In this document: positions 46,976 to 58,268 of the stretch, piece after piece | How positions within the stretch are numbered: position 1 is the stretch's first letter | Layout of the letters: each line of letters opens with the position of its first letter | From: Eurosta solidaginis | Taxonomy: Eukaryota; Arthropoda; Insecta; Diptera; Tephritidae | Reading direction: 5' to 3' | Assembly: GCF_040869045.1 (NCBI RefSeq) | Contig: NC_090324.1 | Coordinates: forward strand, 59,053,346 to 59,117,345 | Length of the DNA: 64,000 nucleotides | Notes under the pieces: generated by a model | What the model saw: only the letters and a program-made list of their open reading frames with translations | Databases searched by the model: none | What the model was told of the DNA's origin: nothing | Position numbers and translations under genes: made by a program

Positions 46976-47130
46976 TTAATAATAATAATAATAATAATAG
47001 CAATAATAATATCAGACAAAATAACCAAAAACCAGGTCGAAATTTCGGATCGCTAGGAAATACCCGCAATAACACCAGAAATGTCCGAAATGTTAAACAA
47101 CAGGAAAATCAACAAACTCCACCTCAATAA
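44833..47130 (+). pseudogene. Gypsy gag relic (3' part), split by an R repeat
   Basis: After the CR1-like tail, gag resumes with KGESVEVLTAKLLNI, a stop, and YYTAEIGKLTKS, is cut near 44938 by an R repeat, and resumes at about 46752 with MQAGTFTTMNEAISKFTN, LHIRQQKSNFRGNFRRSY and a basic, Asn-rich tail to 47130. About 100 bp of gag seem to be lost at the R insertion. The Asn tract is encoded by an (AAT)n microsatellite at 46948-47008. The Arg/Asn-rich tail probably replaced a zinc knuckle in RNA binding. Confidence 0.75.
44938..46751 (+). repeat. R repeat copy 7 (5'-truncated) inside gypsy gag
   Basis: It starts inside a 130-bp module (ccttttcgagatattgcc) and ends caactgactataa. It carries gggcggagccacgccca and a (ggac)n run at 46574-46607. 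Confidence 0.85.
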
Positions 47131-47139
47131 ATAACAAAT

Positions 47140-48498
47140 TATATATTTTCAATTTACATCTTAACAGCTACAAATCTTCCAGAACAACTCTGAATGATTC
47201 CATATCAACCCTCCTAATCGATACGGGAGCGAATATTTCAATAATAAAAAAGGGGCAGATTGACAGTAATTTCACGATAAACAATTCTCAAAAAACTGAT
47301 CTAAGAGGAATTGGTCAAGGAATAACAAGCACTATTGGCACGGTTAAAGCAGATTTAAAAGATGATTACCTATTAATTAGACACAAATTTCACGTAGTAG
47401 AAGACACTTTCCCAATCCCATGTGATGGAATATTAGGATTAGATTTCATTAAAAAATATAATTGCATTTTGGATTATCAAACAGAAGGTGACACTCTAAT
47501 ACTGAGACCATGTGACTACCCAGAAAACGTAATAATTCAGATGACTAACAAACCAACAATCAAGAGTATTTCAATTCCGGCACGATCATAAGTAGTTCGA
47601 CAAATTCACATAGAAAATAAAAATTCAGATTTATTAATCCCACAACAAGAATTGTCTGAAGGTATTTTTATTGCAAACACACTAGCAAATTCACAACAAA
47701 CATTTTTTAGAATTAAAAATACAACAAATAAAAATGCAACACTGCAAGATTTTAATATACGTACAGAAAACTTGAATGATTGTACAATAATTGAAAATAA
47801 AAAACTCAAAAATGAGGCCAACAATTACGAAAAATTAGAAAGATTAAATAAAAATTTTCCAAAATTTGCAAATAAATCACTTAATGCATTATGTGCAGAA
47901 TTCATTGACATTTTTTCATTGGAAACAGAATCAATTACTACTAATAATTTTTACAAACAAAAACTTCATATGACAGACAACAACCCAGTATACGTAAAAA
48001 ATTATACAATACCAGAAGCTCAAAAGAGTGAAATTAATAAACAAGTAAACAAATTAGTTAAAGATGACATAATGGAACCTTCAATTTCAGAATTCAATAG
48101 TCCAATTTTATTAGTACCGAAAAAATCACTACCGAATAACCAGGGGAAAAGATGGAGAATGGTTTTAGATTACATACAGGTAAATAAAAAATTAACCGCA
48201 GTTAAATCCCCTTTATCAAGAATTGATGACATACTAGATCAATTAGGAAGAGCTAAATATTTTTCATGCTTAGATTTAATGTCTGGATTTCACCAGATTG
48301 AAATCAGCGAAGAGTCAAGAGATATCACATCCTTTACAGCGGATAATGGTACTTATCGTTTTAAAAGATAACCGTATCGCCTTAAAGTAGCACCGAACTC
48401 ATTCCAAAGAATGATGACATTGGCATTTGCAGGCTTAAAACCTTCACAAGCATTCCTATACATGGACGAATTAGTCGTATTAGGATGCTCCGAAAATC
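47140..48498 (+). pseudogene. Gypsy pol relic part 1: protease and N-terminal RT
   Basis: Protease: LLIDTGANISIIKKGQ near 47211 and GILGLDFIKKYNC near 47428. The RT begins around 47650 and includes DDIMEPSISEFNSPILLVP, RWRMVLDYIQVNKKL and YFSCLDLMSGFHQIEI. TAA at 48369-48371 replaces an expected Leu codon in FKR-stop-PYRLK. The catalytic motif is YMDE (48459-48470) instead of YMDD. The frame ends at GCSENH, where a solo LTR is inserted, and continues after it as MIKNLRDVLATCRKYNLK (49074-49133). Confidence 0.8.
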
Positions 48499-48502
48499 AT
48501 AT

Positions 48503-49071
48503 TGTTACGAATATTAGCAAAACTAAGGGGTGCTGCTGTCTCTAAGCCGATGCTAAGCAGTGACGTGATTTCACATTCAGAGATAAATCACTATGTATCT
48601 ACATAAACGAAACAATAATTGCGTCTACACATACGTACCATGTACGTATACGAGCAGCGGAGAGTCAATGCACAAACACATGCATATATCTGAAATACTC
48701 CTGAAAGTATGCTATGAGAAAAACTATAAAATTGTGCAATTGTAGTTACAGCTGAGAAGTTTGAGAGCTGCTGGACTAGTAGATTCTGGAAGCGCCTAGA
48801 AGATGCTAACGTTGGGCTGTCAAGCAGTTTCGATTCAGACGCTATCTAGCGAGCAATAGGAGTATTATTTTTGATAGTAGAGTTTCATTTGAGCTAACAA
48901 TCAGTTTGTTTATTAAGCAAGCTATTCGTTGCAAAGTATAAGTGTTATTGTTAAGTACTTTAATAAAGGCCATTTTTCCATTATTCAATATTGGAGTTAT
49001 TTATTCAACAATTTAGCGATACGAACGTTAGCAGAAGGGCAAATAAGAGGAATTGCAAGTAAAATCTTACA
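48503..49071 (+). mobile_element. Solo LTR of another gypsy-type element, ATAT target duplication
   Basis: It starts TGTTACGAATATTAGC and ends TCTTACA (TG...CA). ATAT at 48499-48502 and 49072-49075 flanks it, and removing it restores gypsy pol (SENH to MIKNL). It contains aataaaggcc at 48962. The 569-bp length and single copy indicate LTR-LTR recombination. Confidence 0.9.
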
Positions 49072-49137
49072 ATATGATTAAAAATTTACGAGATGTTCTC
49101 GCAACATGTAGAAAATATAATTTAAAATTATATCCGG

Positions 49138-49646
49138 TGTTCGGCCTGGGTGCGTCTGAAACCGGCAGTGGGTAGGCGCACACGGGTCGATCTCGGAATG
49201 GATGGGTCGCTCGAAATAAATAAAGAAGAACGCAAAAGAGGATTTCCTCGTTATAAAATAATGTTTAATTCCAAAGGGAAAAGAAAAATATACAATAGGT
49301 ATAATGTTACCTTAACGTACAAAATGCTGGCGGTGATGATCCTGGGCGATGTGAACTGCTTGGCGGTCAATCGAGAAAGAGACCGGTTATCCCGTTGAGG
49401 ACAACCGCTAAGCCGCGAAAAAGTCCTCTGGTGTTAAGGAGGGGAAAGGCCACACATACAACCACCCCCACATATACGTGCATGGGTGCTGACAACCTGC
49501 ACACACACAAGTGCATGTGTATGAAACGCATGCATGTGCATGCATCCACACAAATGTAGGCGTGAGTGTGGGTGGCTGGAAATATTATTAAAACATTAGG
49601 GAGGGGCGCCGTCAATCAGGTAAAAGTTAGGCATTGGGCCTAAACA
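49138..49646 (-). repeat. BEL/Pao 3' LTR
   Basis: On the minus strand it starts TGTTTAGGCCCAATGCC just after the purine run gcaaggggggcggca and ends GGCCGAACA. It includes GT-rich stretches (around 49500-49590) that produce spurious open frames. Confidence 0.6.
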
Positions 49647-50586
49647 TGCCGCCCCCCTTGCGGTACGCAACGTCACAGTCCGCCAAGGATCACCGACCGT
49701 GAAGAAGAGGAAAAAATAAAAAACTTATAACTAATTATATCTAACTTAACATAACGTCGGCCAGTCCGCCGGCTTGGCGACACGCAAGATGGTGTGCGCA
49801 GGGTGCGAGCTTGGTTGCTGATGCCTCGGTCATTCGGCACATTCGCGTTATGGTTCAAGGCCTGAGCCAGGTTTGCCTAGAGCTAGGGATTGCGAAAAGA
49901 AGTAAGAAGATATACGTGTTCATATTTCTTGCCGTTTATTACAAATTCATTGGAAATGAACAAGCATAGAATTGTGTATGAAGAAAATTCAATAAAAAAT
50001 AACTTATTGTAATGATACAAGATTTTAAACGCACACCTCCATTGTGAATTCATACAAGTGGCGAAGGTTTGGTAGAAATATGCACAATAGTAAACAGCTT
50101 CGATCACCTGTTCAATCGTTGTTCGATTACCTAAATCATTAGCTCACCAGTGGTTTTCAAACATTTCTGTAGACGACTGGTATATTGCTTTATTTACATA
50201 TTTTAAAATGCCTGCATAGCTGGTGGCTCAAATTTAATCTATAAACTTGATTATAGAAATGAATATTAATATGTAGTCTGATTTTCGGTATACAAATTTA
50301 AAAGAAAGCTGATTTGAAACAAATGTACAATTCATGGCACTTCAATTTAATAACGGCGAGCAAAAGAAAAAACAAACCCTTATTCCATTATCTGGCCATT
50401 CGCGACTGCCGTTCTCCCTGTCAGCTATTATTTGACACGCAGGTATGGCAATGGAGGAATCGAAAGATTTTTCGCTGGTACGAATTCACAATGCAGGTCT
50501 TTTGCAACTGTGTACACCAAAAATTCAATAAAAATAACAAAGTATAAAAAATTCATCTGTGTCGGTCATTACCGAACATTTTGATG

Positions 50587-51810
50587 TTAGGCCTTGGTTG
50601 TGCCCGAGAGTACCCAACCGAAGATGGTACTCTGAGCCAGCAAAGGGCCAAACGTGGTGGGCAGAATCCCTGGTAATATTATCTCCGCATATACATCTGT
50701 TCCTAGGATGAGGCGGATCGGCGCGGATGCATGGAACTGCGGATCCGCCAGACGGAGATGTGCGTACGGGGCTGCGATAGCGCTGTCGATGCTGGTCGTC
50801 GGTGTCATGCGCCGAAAATTGGATAAGACCGCAGCATGGGTCGCAATCCTTTTGTTCTGTCCGTGTCTACCTCGGATACGCAGCAGACATCCTGCTTGCC
50901 CGCCAATGTTGCTGGTAGGAAGTTGGAGCTCCTGGGCGAGCTCATCCGCAATCACGGTGGTGGGGGAGCATCCGTCAAGTAAGGCACGGACGAGGTGTAG
51001 CCGCCCCCCAGCTTCTATCTTCACGACCGCGGTGGGTGTGATCGCTACCGTTGGTATCATGGTGGCGGTGGCTGCTGAATGCTGGGCTACGAGCCCTGAC
51101 CGGAAGGCGGACACGGTGGTGAGCTGCAGTGTGTTGCCTCCGTGGCTGCGATCTTGTGGCTGATGTCGTTGGGGCAGGCGAAGAGGCCTTGTCTCCGCTC
51201 TGTGGTCACGTGAATGTCGTCTCCGTTGGGGGTTCCTGGGTTGCCGGCGAAGAGACCGGGTCTCCGCTCGGCCGTTATATGTATGGCGCCGTGCTGTCGC
51301 TGTCCCCTGTTGGAGCCGCTTCCTCTCGTGCTGCAGAAGTGGTCGAAATGATTTGGCTGTAGGTGGTATGGTCGGGCGAAGAGACCGCGTCTCCGCTCCG
51401 GTTCGGCTCTCATCTCGGTTTCGGGGTGGACGAAGAGGTCCAGTCTCCGTTCCAGCGTCCGACGCATATAACGAGATTGAGTCGTCTATCCGCTCTCGGG
51501 GTGAATCTAGCTCCTCTTCCACTTGGGCGCTCCATGGCTTGGAGCGGGCTTCTCGTAATAGCTGCTCCTCTTCGTCGATTGAGGCGATGTGCAGCATCGT
51601 GTGGTGCTTCTCGTCGCACCGTTTGCATCGCCCTTGGCTTGGGCACGCGTTCGAGCGGTGATCAGGCGCCAGACAATTTCCGCAGTAGCTTTCGCGAATG
51701 GTTACGTAAAGGCGCTCTTCTGCCCTTTTCGCCCGAAAGGTTGGGCACAAGCGGATAGGGTGTCGCTCAAGACACACTCGGCATTCCGACGAATAACGCG
51801 CTGCGTTCGT
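50587..51810 (-). pseudogene. BEL/Pao Gag zinc knuckle plus A17-type aspartic protease
   Basis: Read leftwards, the first Cys cluster CRVCLERHPIRLC is followed by YCGNCLAPDHRSNAC and CKRCDEKHHTMLH, the zinc-knuckle array of BEL/Pao Gag. A low-complexity region with repeats of AETR-LR follows, then the protease: RALLDGCSPTTVIADELAQ, where the family has a D-x-G-S-type site (Asp kept, motif altered to DGCS), and GTDVYAEIILPG ending STIFGWVLSGTTKA at 50587. No RT follows, and upstream Gag is nearly absent. The frame is open through 396 codons, so the protein may have been kept for some time or the copy is young. Neighbouring plus-strand open frames are shadows. Confidence 0.8.
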
Positions 51811-52150
51811 GGCAGCATTACGTTTTCCTGAAAGAAGTGCAATATGTTTGACTGGGTCGAGTCATTCTCGAGATGCAGAGGCGAGTGGTCCCTAGTTGTA
51901 TTATTGGGGATTTGGGAAATTTTATTAGCGCGCGCATAAGGGGAAACATCTGTCGCTGCATAAAAAAATATTCATATGTGGCGTGCATTATGTGCATGGC
52001 CTCTTTCCCCGCACGTTATGTGCCTGGGTCTTTAGTGCCTTATTTTGTTTATTTTGTGTCACCCGGCAGCATTTTAGTTGGCCACGGGCACACTAGTGCT
52101 GCAGAAAATGAGCATTTACGATTTTCGGTTCACACATTCTGGTGCCGAAC

Positions 52151-54394
52151 CAAGAAGTAACTTACCTTGATCATAAATGCACAAGCAAAGGAATTTTGCC
52201 AGACCCCAATATATTCGAAATTGTTACAAATTTCCCAACACCTAAAAATGCGGATGAGGCCAAAAGATTCGTTGCATTTTGCAATTATTACAGAAGATTT
52301 ATCACAAATTTTGCAGAATATTCTAGAATAATAACAAGACTTTGCAAGAAAAATGTAGTTTTCGACTGGACAGAGGATTGCAAAAAATACTTTGACTAAG
52401 CTGCGTTAATAAGCCCTAATATCCTACAATATTCCGATTTCAATAAACAATTTTGTATAACAACTGACGCAAGTGTATATGCTTGCGGAGCAGTATTAAG
52501 CCAAGAGTATGAAGGAAAAGAATTACCAATTGCCAATGCATCAAGATCATTTACTAAATGAGAAATTAATAAAGCAACAATTGAGAAAGAATTAGCAGCC
52601 ATTCACTGGGCCATAACATATTTTAGACCATACGTTTACAGTAGAAAATTTTTGGTCAAAACAGACCACAGACCCCTAACATTCCTATTTTCGATTAAAA
52701 ATCCGTCATCAAAATTAACTCGAATCAGATTAGGTCTGGAAGAATATGATTTCGAGGTGGAGTATATCGCAGGTAAAGAAAATTATGTAGCCGACGCATT
52801 ATTAGGCATATTAAAAACCTAAAACAAATATCGGTATAAGCGAGTAAAATATTAAAAGTTACGACTAGATCGGAAAACAATAAAAATTATAACAATAAAG
52901 ATTTCAGTAGTAAAAATGAAGAAATAAAAATTCACAAAGAGAACCCAATATATTTGAAGTGCTAAATAAATGTGAAGTAAAGAGACTAGTCCAGCTCGTT
53001 TTCGATCCTCCGAAATTACGTTTCAAAAAAGGAAAGAAAATTTGTAGCGAAATTAATATAAAAAATCTAATTGTTGAGGCGAAGATTGATTTAGGTCAAT
53101 TCTTTGCCAGGCTTATAAAAGAAGCCAGCAATTTAGGAAATAGAGAAATACATTTGTCCTTAGGAGACAAATTGTTTAAAGATAATTATACCCGGGTAGA
53201 CACATTTAAAGAAGTTGGTACCAAAGTTCTCAAAAATTTAATTATAGCCATTAACTCCAGAAGTTATGCACGTGACAAATAATGAAAAAATTAAAGAAAT
53301 TCTTCACAAATTTCATGACGATCCTGTTTTTGGTGGCCACCCAGGAATATATCGCATGACAAATAAAATAAAACAAAAATACTATTTTAAAGGAATGAAA
53401 AACGACATCAGAAAATATATCAAATAATGCACTCATTGCAATAAAAATAAAATAATAAAAAACTTGAAAGAACCTATGATTATAACCGAAACGCACACAA
53501 AAGCGTTCGGCACAGTACAAATATATACAATAGGCCCTCTTCTCAGGTCGGAAAATGAAAATGAATATGCAGTTACTATAGCATGTGACTTAACTAAGTA
53601 TTTAGTTGCAACACCAATACCCAGCAAACACGCAAAAACAATAGCCAAAGAGATATTCGAAAAGTTTATCCTAGTTTATGGTTGCATGAAGACAATTATA
53701 ACAGATATGGGAAGCGAATATAAAAAGAAGAAGAATTATGCAAACACCTTATCACCATTAAACTTTAGGCACAGTTGAACGTAATCATAGAACATTCAAT
53801 GAATACGTACGTTCTTACGTATCCATTGACAAAAATGATCGGGACGAATATCTTCAATATTTTGCGTATTGTTACAACACTACCCCATCTACGGTTCATA
53901 ATTATTGTCCATACGAATTAGTATTTGCCAAAATACCCCAGACATACGAATCTTTAAGAGAAAACACAGTAAGCCCATTATACAATTATGAGGCTTACGA
54001 CAAAGAAATTAAAAATAGGTTACAAATAGCGCAAGATAGAGCATATAAATTAGAAAAACAGGCTAAAGAAAAACAAAAGATTAGTTATGATAAAAATATT
54101 AACTATAAGGAAATAAATATAGGAGATGTTGTGTTAGTAAAAAACGAATCAGGACATAAGTTAGATAATAGATATAAAGGGCCCTTTAGAGTAGAAAAGA
54201 TCGATAGAAACAATAATTTTACTCTAATTCCATATAAAGTAGAAAATATCGATAGTAAAAATAATGACACTTTAATCCCATCTAGAATAGGAAATGAGGA
54301 TAAGCGAAAATTTCCCAGTAACATAGAGAATAGAAATATCATAAATGATAAGAAAATAATAATTCACAAAAATGGACTTAAATTAATACAGTAA
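52151..54394 (+). pseudogene. Gypsy pol relic part 2: RT end, RNase H, integrase
   Basis: RT resumes at EVTYLDHKCTSKGILPDPN with FVAFCNYYRRFITNF. RNase H: FCITTDASVYACGAVLSQE and KTDHRPLTFLFSIK, ending ENYVADALL. Integrase: zinc-binding FHDDPVFGGHPGIYRM followed by CTHCNKN (one stop before it), catalytic core YTIGPLLRSENENEY and IITDMGSEYKKKKNY, then a frameshift to LGTVERNHRTFNEYVRSYV near 53770, and the C-terminal GDVVLVKNESGHKLDNRY ending at 54394. At least three stops (52399, 52561, 53427) and one indel make it non-functional. No env is recognised between 54394 and the 3' LTR. Confidence 0.85.
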
Positions 54395-54498
54395 GTAAAT
54401 GTTCAACCTACAAACATAAAATACAAAATATAGAATTAATTTATACTAGAATGCTTATGCATTTGGAGAATGCATAAGCATTCTAAAAAAAAGGGAGA

Positions 54499-55313
54499 TG
54501 TAGTGTAAACAGCAAACAATTTAAGACCAAATATTTAAATCAGCTACCCTGTAACAAAAATAGTCTAAATGTTCATCAACACATAAAAAGCATTTTTCAT
54601 TCTTGCTGACATAGCCATTCACACGATTTAATACAGGTGTGTGTACAACACACAACCAAACAAATTTGCACTCAAGCAAATTTGCGAACGAAGAATACTT
54701 AAAAATCATTTTCTTACATTTTTTCAATTAAATAAAAAATATAAAAAAATCGGCCCACTCCGGGATAAGTGGGGATGATTGCAGAATTGATTGAAGTTTT
54801 TTATGAGAGAAAAAAAATGGCGAAATTCGAAAAATCTCGAAAAACTGAAAAATTTATTAAAAACTTTAAAAATTTTTTTGTATTTTTTTCGAAAAGTACA
54901 TTTAAAAACAAATTAAAAAAAAAAAGATCCCAAACGGTAAATTTTTGAAAAAGTTATAGCATTTTGAAAACAAAAACGGTGTTTATTTTTTAAACTCATA
55001 ACTTTTTTTGAGTTGGATGAAAAAATTCTGAAAAACGTCTTTCGTAAGCTAGAAAAAGAAGAAAAACTTTCAGCCAATTTTGAGGGGTCGGGTTCAAAAT
55101 TGGTCGAAATGGGATGGAATACCCCATATATAAACGACTATAAGGTGTTTCAATTTTGATTCTTTATTGTATGTATGTATGTGAGTATGTATGCTTAAAT
55201 GTAAATATGTATGTAAGAATATGTTAGAATAATTTTGTATAAATAAGCTGACAACATTTGAATAAAGGAGCAATTAAGCATTGACCTTTGATCACTCACA
55301 ACGCAGTCTATTT
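54499..55313 (+). repeat. 3' LTR of the gypsy element
   Basis: It starts TGTAGTGTAAACAGC after aaaaaaaagggaga and ends gcagtctattt before the R repeat. Shared blocks with the 5' LTR are interrupted by about 470 bp (54697-55165) present only here, including tcggcccactccgggataag. The two LTRs have therefore gained different secondary sequence since insertion. Confidence 0.8.
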
Positions 55314-55785
55314 TATAGGTGGACGCCTTTTCGAGATATCTCCATAAATGTGGACCAGTGGTGACTCTATAATGTGTTTGTATGATATGGGTATCAAATT
55401 AAAGGCATTAAGGAGGGTTTTAAAAGGGAGTGGTGGTAGTTGTTTATGTGAAGGCGTTTTCAATATATCGATCAAAATGTGGACCAGGGCGACCCAGAAC
55501 ATCATCTGTCCGGTACCGCTAATTTATTTACATATGTTCTTCTACTTAATATGGTACGTGTCATACCCATTTTACAAATTTTTTTCTAAAGTTATATTTT
55601 GCGCCAATAAACCAATCCAATTGCCATGTTTCATCCCTCTTTTCGTATTTGGTATAGAATTATGGGATTTTTTTTCATTTTTCGTAATTTTCGATATCGA
55701 AAAAGTGGGCGTGGTCATGGTCGGATTTCGGCCATTTTTTATACCAATATAAAGTGAGTTCAGATAAGTACGTGAACTGAGTTTA

Positions 55786-56147
55786 AAAAATAAAAAATAA
55801 ATGTAAGGCGCGATAACCTCCGAAGAGTTCTAAGGCCGACTTCTCTTCCAATTTGCGCCGTACTCCTCTTGATTTTCCCTGCAAATTGGCCGGACAGGAC
55901 CTACATGTTTTATGCCGACTCTGAACGGCATCTACAAGGCAGATCACTTTTCACTGAGAGCTTTTCATGGCCGAAATACACCCGGAGCGCTTGCCAAACA
56001 CTGCCGAGGGGCGACCCCGCTTAGAAAAATTGTCTTCTAATTTAAAAACCTTATTTCTAAAATTTTGATGTTGCTTTGTCTGGGTGCGAACCCGAGGCAT
56101 ATGGTGTGGCAGGCGGAGCACGCTACCATCACATAACGGTGGACGCC
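55786..56147 (-). mobile_element. tRNA-derived SINE, copy 2 (minus)
   Basis: On the minus strand: gtgatggtagcgtgctccgc, then box B-like gggttcgcaccc, the 65-bp segment missing from copy 1, and the tail cgccttacatttattt. The target duplication ACTGAGTTTA is at 55776-55785 and 56148-56157, inside an R repeat. Confidence 0.9.
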
Positions 56148-57789
56148 ACTGAGTTTAGTAAAGATATATCGACTTTTGCTGAGGTTAGCGTGTTAACGGC
56201 CGAGCGGAAGGACAGACGGTCGACTGTGTATAAAAACTGGGCGTGGCTGCAACCGATTTTTTACAGAAAACAGTTATCGTCCTAGAATCTAAACTGCTAC
56301 CAAATTTCACAAGGATTGGTAAATTTTTGTTCGACTTATGGCATTAAAAGGCTAGACAAATTAAATGAAAAAGGGCGGAGCCACGCCCATTTTGAAATTT
56401 TATTTTATTTTTGTATTTTGTTGCACCATATCTTTAATGGAGTTGAATCTTGACATAATTTACTTATATACTGTAAAGATATTAAATTCTTTGTTAAAAT
56501 TTTACTTAACAATTTTTTTTTTTTTAATTGCGCGTGGTCGTTCTCCGATTTTGCTAATTTTTATTAATCAGACATACAATAATAGGAGTAACGTTCTTGC
56601 CAAATTTCATCATGATATCTTCAACGACTACCAAATTACAGCTTGCAAAACTTTTAAATTACCTTCTTTTAAAAGTGGGCGGTGCCACGCCCATTGTCCA
56701 AAATTTTACTAAATTTCTATTCTGCGTCATAAGTTCAACTCCCCTGCTACTCATCGCTTTAACCGTCTTTGGTAATGAATTATCGCGCTTTTTCGGTTTT
56801 TCGACATTTTCGATATCGAAAAAGTGGGCGTGGTATAGTCCGATATCGTTCATTTTAAATAGCGATCTGAGATGAGTGCCCAGGAATCTATATACCAAAT
56901 TCCATCAAGATCCTCAAAAGTTACTCAAGTTAGCGTTTTAACGGACAGGCGGACGGACGTACGGACATGGCTCAATCAAATTTTTTTCTATAATGATGAT
57001 TTTGATATATGGAAGTCTATATCTATCTCGATTCCTTTATACCTGTACAATAGGGCGGGTCGATTGGTGGGGAGGCAAAAAAATCGCCCATTACTCTGTG
57101 AAAATCATATTCTATGGATCAAAATCAGAAACTTTGCCGAAGGAACCATACCTCTAAAACGAATTCTGATGCCAACACCCTCCCCTCCCCCCCCCCCCCC
57201 CCCCAGGTAGGGGTAAAATTTGAAAAATCCCACTTTGACCCATTTAGAGTGCTCCATTCGAGTCCAAATGTATGACCGACCACCACTAACTTTGGAGGCC
57301 CGACCCACCGATGCCAGTGGCACACCCCCTGGAATCCCCCTGGGGGTTCACCATACAAACACTTCAAAAAATCGGAGGTTTTGCAATTTACATGAAAAAA
57401 TCAGCGAAATGCCTATGCTTTTTTTTTTGGAGTTTATTTTTCTCTTTTGAAATTTATTTAGTCAGAACATATGTAAATGAAAAAATGAATTTTACTTATT
57501 AATAGAAAAGACATAAAAAAAAAATTATTAGAAATTATCGTTTTTACAACCCTTTTAAAACCAAGGCATTACTGTGATGCATTTGCATGTCGTAAACATA
57601 GTTGTGTGGGTTTTTTATTCAACCGTTTTAAAAAATGAAGGTATCACTGTGAGACAATTGCAGATCGTAAAATTGCTTGTGTTGTTTTTTTAAGCCACCA
57701 CTAGGCACAGCAGGTAGAATTGAAATTACCATTTCATTCTTATTACCTCGTCTAGTAGACCATAAATAACGCTACAGTTTTTGTGAATG

Positions 57790-58148
57790 GCGACCACCGT
57801 GGTGTGATGGTAGCGTGCTCCGCCTACCACACCTTATGCCCTGGGTTCAAACCCCGGGCAAAGCAACATCAAAATTTTAGAAATAAGATTTTTCAATTAG
57901 AAGAAAATTTTTCTAAGCGGAGTCGCCCCTCGGCAGTGGTTGGCAAGCGCTCCGGGTGTATTTCTGCCATGAAAAGCTCTCAGTGAAAATTCATCTGCCT
58001 TTTAGATGCCGTTCGGAGTCGGCATAAAACATGTAGGTCCCGTCCGGCCAATTTGTAGGGAAAATCAAGAGGAGCACGACGCAAATTGGAAGAGAAGCTC
58101 GGCCTTAGATCTCTTCGGAGGTTATCTCGCCTTACATTTTGTTTTTTT
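57790..58148 (+). mobile_element. tRNA-derived SINE, copy 3 (best preserved promoter)
   Basis: Box A-like gtggtgtgatggtagcg (57799) and box B GGTTCAAACCC (57844-57854) form a pol III promoter of tRNA type. The body includes aacatcaaaattttagaaat and tgccatgaaaagctctcag, and it ends cttacattttg plus a T run. The target duplication TTTTTGTGAATG is at 57778-57789 and 58149-58160. Confidence 0.92.
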
Positions 58149-58268
58149 TTTTTGTGAATGCATTAAGTCGTTGTGAAGAACTCAAAGTGTGAAGTGCTAA
58201 TTTCAGATAAAAAAATATTTCAAAAAAAATAATAAGTGAAGTGACCATTCCAAATCAAAAAGTTTACA

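Larger units (their letters stand above)
49138..52150 (-). mobile_element. BEL/Pao retrotransposon derivative without 5' LTR
   Basis: On the minus strand the insert begins TGGTTCGGCACCAG (about 52152), a TGG-start sequence typical of a primer-binding site, and ends ccaggccgaaca (49138). An LTR (49646-49138) follows a polypurine ggggggcggc, but no second LTR lies at the start. It carries only zinc-knuckle and protease coding, no RT. It interrupts gypsy RT between LKLYP and EVTYL with loss of a few codons and no clear target duplication. Confidence 0.7.
38246..55313 (+). mobile_element. Ty3/gypsy LTR retrotransposon, about 17 kb including nested inserts
   Basis: LTRs 38246-39071 and 54499-55313 share tgtagtgtaaa at the start, attcacacgatt, and the end aataaaggagcaattaagca. 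PBS-like tggcgatcctgcc lies at 39090 and a polypurine aaaaaaaagggaga precedes the 3' LTR. Gag and pol relics lie between. It sits in the R repeat (left flank ttctat, right flank aggtgg). Nested inserts: MITE 38271, CR1-like 41060-44832, R copy 44938-46751, solo LTR 48503-49071, BEL/Pao 49138-52150. Confidence 0.9.

Noticed and set aside
46846..47028. Isoleucine-rich minus-strand frame resembling a membrane protein
   Set aside because: It is the complement of the (AAT)n microsatellite encoding the Asn tract of Gag.
49367..49615. Cys- and His-rich minus-strand frame
   Set aside because: It is produced by a GT/CA-rich stretch of the BEL/Pao LTR and does not resemble a protein.
51363..51758. Plus-strand open frame of 131 codons
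   Set aside because: It lies antisense to the BEL/Pao zinc-knuckle and protease gene, whose motifs are clear; GC-rich coding DNA gives long shadow frames.
54395..54498. Possible env gene before the 3' LTR
   Set aside because: Only about 100 AT-rich bases lie between integrase and the LTR, too little for an envelope gene.
57796..57865. Possible functional tRNA gene
   Set aside because: Boxes A and B are present, but the cloverleaf is not intact and the sequence continues into a SINE body with target duplications.
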